Origin: Hymenobacter perfusus
Lineage (GTDB): Bacteria; Bacteroidota; Bacteroidia; Cytophagales; Hymenobacteraceae
DNA: 64,000 bases
Direction of reading: 5' to 3'
Assembly: GCF_003944765.1 (NCBI RefSeq)
Contig: NZ_RWIU01000005.1
Location: 186,001-250,000 of the forward strand
A program made the translations under genes and the position numbers. Shown piece after piece: positions 60,003 through 64,000 of this stretch; position 1 is the first letter of the stretch, and each line of letters opens with the position of its first letter. The notes below the pieces were generated by a model. That model was not told where the DNA came from. It saw nothing but the letters and a program-made list of their open reading frames with translations, and did no database searches.

Positions 60003-61127
60003 TTAAATACCGCTATTCGAGCACACGTTGCCGCCCACCGTGGCACCCGCGCCGTTGGAGGCCGTTACGGCCGATTTCACGCTGGAAGCACCAAGCACCG
60101 ATACCGTATAGGGCGGCGTGAAGGCCGTTTTGCCGTTGCCGACTTTGGTGCCGCTCACGTTGGTAAACACGTTGCTGATTTCCTGCACCGCCGTTGATTT
60201 TTTGTCCATCAGATCAATCGGGTTGGCCATGTTCTCGAATACGTTGGCCTGGATGCGGATATCAGCCTCGAAGCCGCCCTGCACGCCCGATTTGGCGGCG
60301 GTGGAGTTGTACAGGTTGTTCACCAGATGGATTTTGCCGAAGCGCACGCGCGGCATGCGGGCCACGCAGCCCTGTGCCCACCAGCAGCGGGCAAACGTGA
60401 TACGCAGCTTGCCCCGGTCGCCAGTGGCCCCGTCCGAAGAGCCGATGAGGTTGGTGAAGCGGTGGTCATCGGAGCCACCCGAGCCGCCCGCGCGGGGGGC
60501 TTTCAGGTAGGCAAACTTGGTCCACGACACGGTGATGTAATCGGAGGCGTTCTTGATGTCGAAGTTGCCATCCACGCCGTCGCGGAACTCGCAGTGGTCC
60601 ACCCAGATGTTGGTAGAGGCATCCACGGTCACGTTGTCCCAGCCGTCGGTGTCGTAAGCGCCGGGCCCCTCGAACACCAGATTCCGGATCACCACGTTTT
60701 TACAGCGCTTCATGTACATGATGCCCGAATTGTCCTTGGTCTGATCGGCAGAAACCAGCTTGGCCCCGGCCGAGCCGAAGATGGTTTTGCCAGTTTGGTC
60801 TTGGAAGGAAATCCGGCCGCCTGAGGGGATGGTAATGGTACCGTTGACCTGCACCACTTTCACGCTGGCGTTGGTGATGGCCGCTTTCAGCTGGTCGTAG
60901 GTGGTGACTACCGTGGGCGTGGCCGTGCCACCGCCCAGGGTGCCGCCGTTCTGGGAAGCCCAGCCCTGGGCGCCGCAGGTGGCGGTAGTGGCATCCGCCG
61001 GTTGGGCCGAGGCTGCGGCGGTAGCAGCGGGTGAAGGACTGGTGCTTTCGCAGCCCAGCAGCAAACCGGAGAAGGCGAGCAGCGCGCTGGCGGCGAAGGG
61101 GTTGACGGAGAGTGTTTTGGTTTTCAT
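60003..61127 (-). CDS. Pectate lyase, PL1-like, lipoprotein
   Basis: This 374-residue protein cleaves pectate by beta-elimination. The parallel beta-helix family is recognised by WVDHCEFRDGVDGNFDIKNA (calcium-binding Asp residues) and by RMPRVRFGKIHLVNNLY, which carries the catalytic Arg region. The signal ends in LLLGC, so it is probably a lipoprotein held at the cell surface. It lies upstream of the GH5 gene in the same direction, which suggests joint plant cell-wall breakdown; a hairpin lies between the two genes. Confidence 0.9.
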   Translation of the reverse strand: MKTKTLSVNPFAASALLAFSGLLLGCESTSPSPAATAAASAQPADATTATCGAQGWASQNGGTLGGGTATPTVVTTYDQLKAAITNASVKVVQVNGTITIPSGGRISFQDQTGKTIFGSAGAKLVSADQTKDNSGIMYMKRCKNVVIRNLVFEGPGAYDTDGWDNVTVDASTNIWVDHCEFRDGVDGNFDIKNASDYITVSWTKFAYLKAPRAGGSGGSDDHRFTNLIGSSDGATGDRGKLRITFARCWWAQGCVARMPRVRFGKIHLVNNLYNSTAAKSGVQGGFEADIRIQANVFENMANPIDLMDKKSTAVQEISNVFTNVSGTKVGNGKTAFTPPYTVSVLGASSVKSAVTASNGAGATVGGNVCSNSGI

Positions 61128-61761
61128 GAGTAGAAAAGAATGGAACGTGGGTTTTTGGGTACTCTTGTGGATACTCTTGGCAGCATGGAAAGGCCCGACC
61201 GGCAGCGGCACGCGGTGCCTGCCGCATAAAAACACGGCCCAGACGGCGGCAAAACAGCGCAGAAACATCCCGGAGCCCGGACCGCCGTAGCGGCTCCGAA
61301 GCAAGGAAATGAACGACTCAGATGTGGATCGGAAACACCGGCCGCGTAGCAGCAGCGCGGAACCGGCAGCGGATTGGGAGCAGGCAAGCCACTAGCCCCG
61401 GGGGCGGTCCTCTACGCGGGCGGCGGTTTACGAGGGCCGATAGGCGTGGATGGGGCAGAACCCGCAAGCAGTGGAGCTTCGGGTTCGGGAGCAAATCTTG
61501 GCGGCAGAAGGCCCCGGTCAAAGCATCCGGGGATATTTATCTATGCAAACGATGCCGGGAACGTTACCAGCTGACTATCAGCACAAATCATTATTCTCTT
61601 CATCCTACTGGTTTTCAGCGCGACTTCGACAAACGGCCCGACAGGCTGCGCCTGCCGGACCGGGCCAGCTACCGGTTGCGAAAGTCCCCGACCGGCTTCC
61701 TGCTATCAATTCCTGCCCTACTTCGCCTAACTTCGCCATCTCACCTCATTGCTCCGCCGTT
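61128..61761. other. 634-bp divergent gap between pectate lyase and GH3 genes
   Basis: No gene with support is found here. Near the right end, TAACTTCG (61728-61735) resembles the -7 motif TAnnTTTG and lies 26 nt before the GH3 start. No strong palindrome was seen. Regulatory sites for the carbohydrate genes could lie here. Confidence 0.4.

Positions 61762-64000
<2,239 letters not shown>

Overview
The window reads as chromosomal DNA of a GC-rich member of the Bacteroidota, most probably Hymenobacter or a close relative. The evidence is fourfold. Many genes are preceded by the Bacteroidota -7 promoter motif TAnnTTTG rather than by a clear Shine-Dalgarno sequence. There is a type IX secretion C-terminal sorting domain on a cellulase. 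Bacteroidota families such as DUF6438 lipoproteins and a PreT/PreA pyrimidine pathway are present. Gene order such as pyrG-yidC and MarR-YceI also fits. No rRNA, tRNA, CRISPR array, phage or classical insertion sequence was recognised.

Layout. 1-6.7 kb: TetR regulator, dihydrolipoyl dehydrogenase (lpdA), TPR lipoprotein, a geranylgeranyl-reductase-type flavoprotein divergent from fabG, and a YiiX-type hydrolase. 7-12.7 kb: acetate metabolism, pta and ackA, separated by an AT-rich island with one Cys-rich exported protein and by yedI (DUF808). 12.9-18.8 kb: two coupled unknown membrane-anchored proteins, a VWA-like membrane protein, a small lipoprotein, rluE and an alpha/beta hydrolase. 19-27.7 kb: a reductive pyrimidine degradation cluster, with PreT/PreA, dihydropyrimidinase, beta-ureidopropionase, a class III aminotransferase and a CoA-acylating semialdehyde dehydrogenase. 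Together these can plausibly take uracil to beta-alanine and then to acetyl-CoA. 27.8-48.3 kb: housekeeping (dnaK, purE, marC, hemE, rfaE1, an aspartate-type aminotransferase, recR, clpS), a multidomain glycosyltransferase, MarR/YceI, an Ala-Glu-type epimerase and a dicarboxylate symporter. 48.5-58 kb: pyrG, yidC, several lipoproteins, an exported superoxide dismutase and a PhoD-like phosphatase. 58-64 kb: carbohydrate-active enzymes, namely a GH5 endoglucanase with CBM6 and T9SS tail, a PL1 pectate lyase, and a GH3/serine-hydrolase fusion cut by the window end.

The most unusual feature is the intergenic DNA. Nearly every gap holds a long hairpin. Many are simple terminators, but one class is a family of palindromes starting GTCATnCyGAG. 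One member, 20547-20988, consists of 53-bp inverted arms with two mismatches enclosing a single GIY-YIG nuclease gene, inserted inside the pyrimidine cluster. Arm-only relatives lie at 11383-11485 and 16172-16348. Composite elements with a shared terminator core lie at 3444-3620 and 36004-36200. This looks like a REP/RAYT-like system built on a GIY-YIG nuclease instead of a Y1 transposase; that is an inference from sequence arrangement only.
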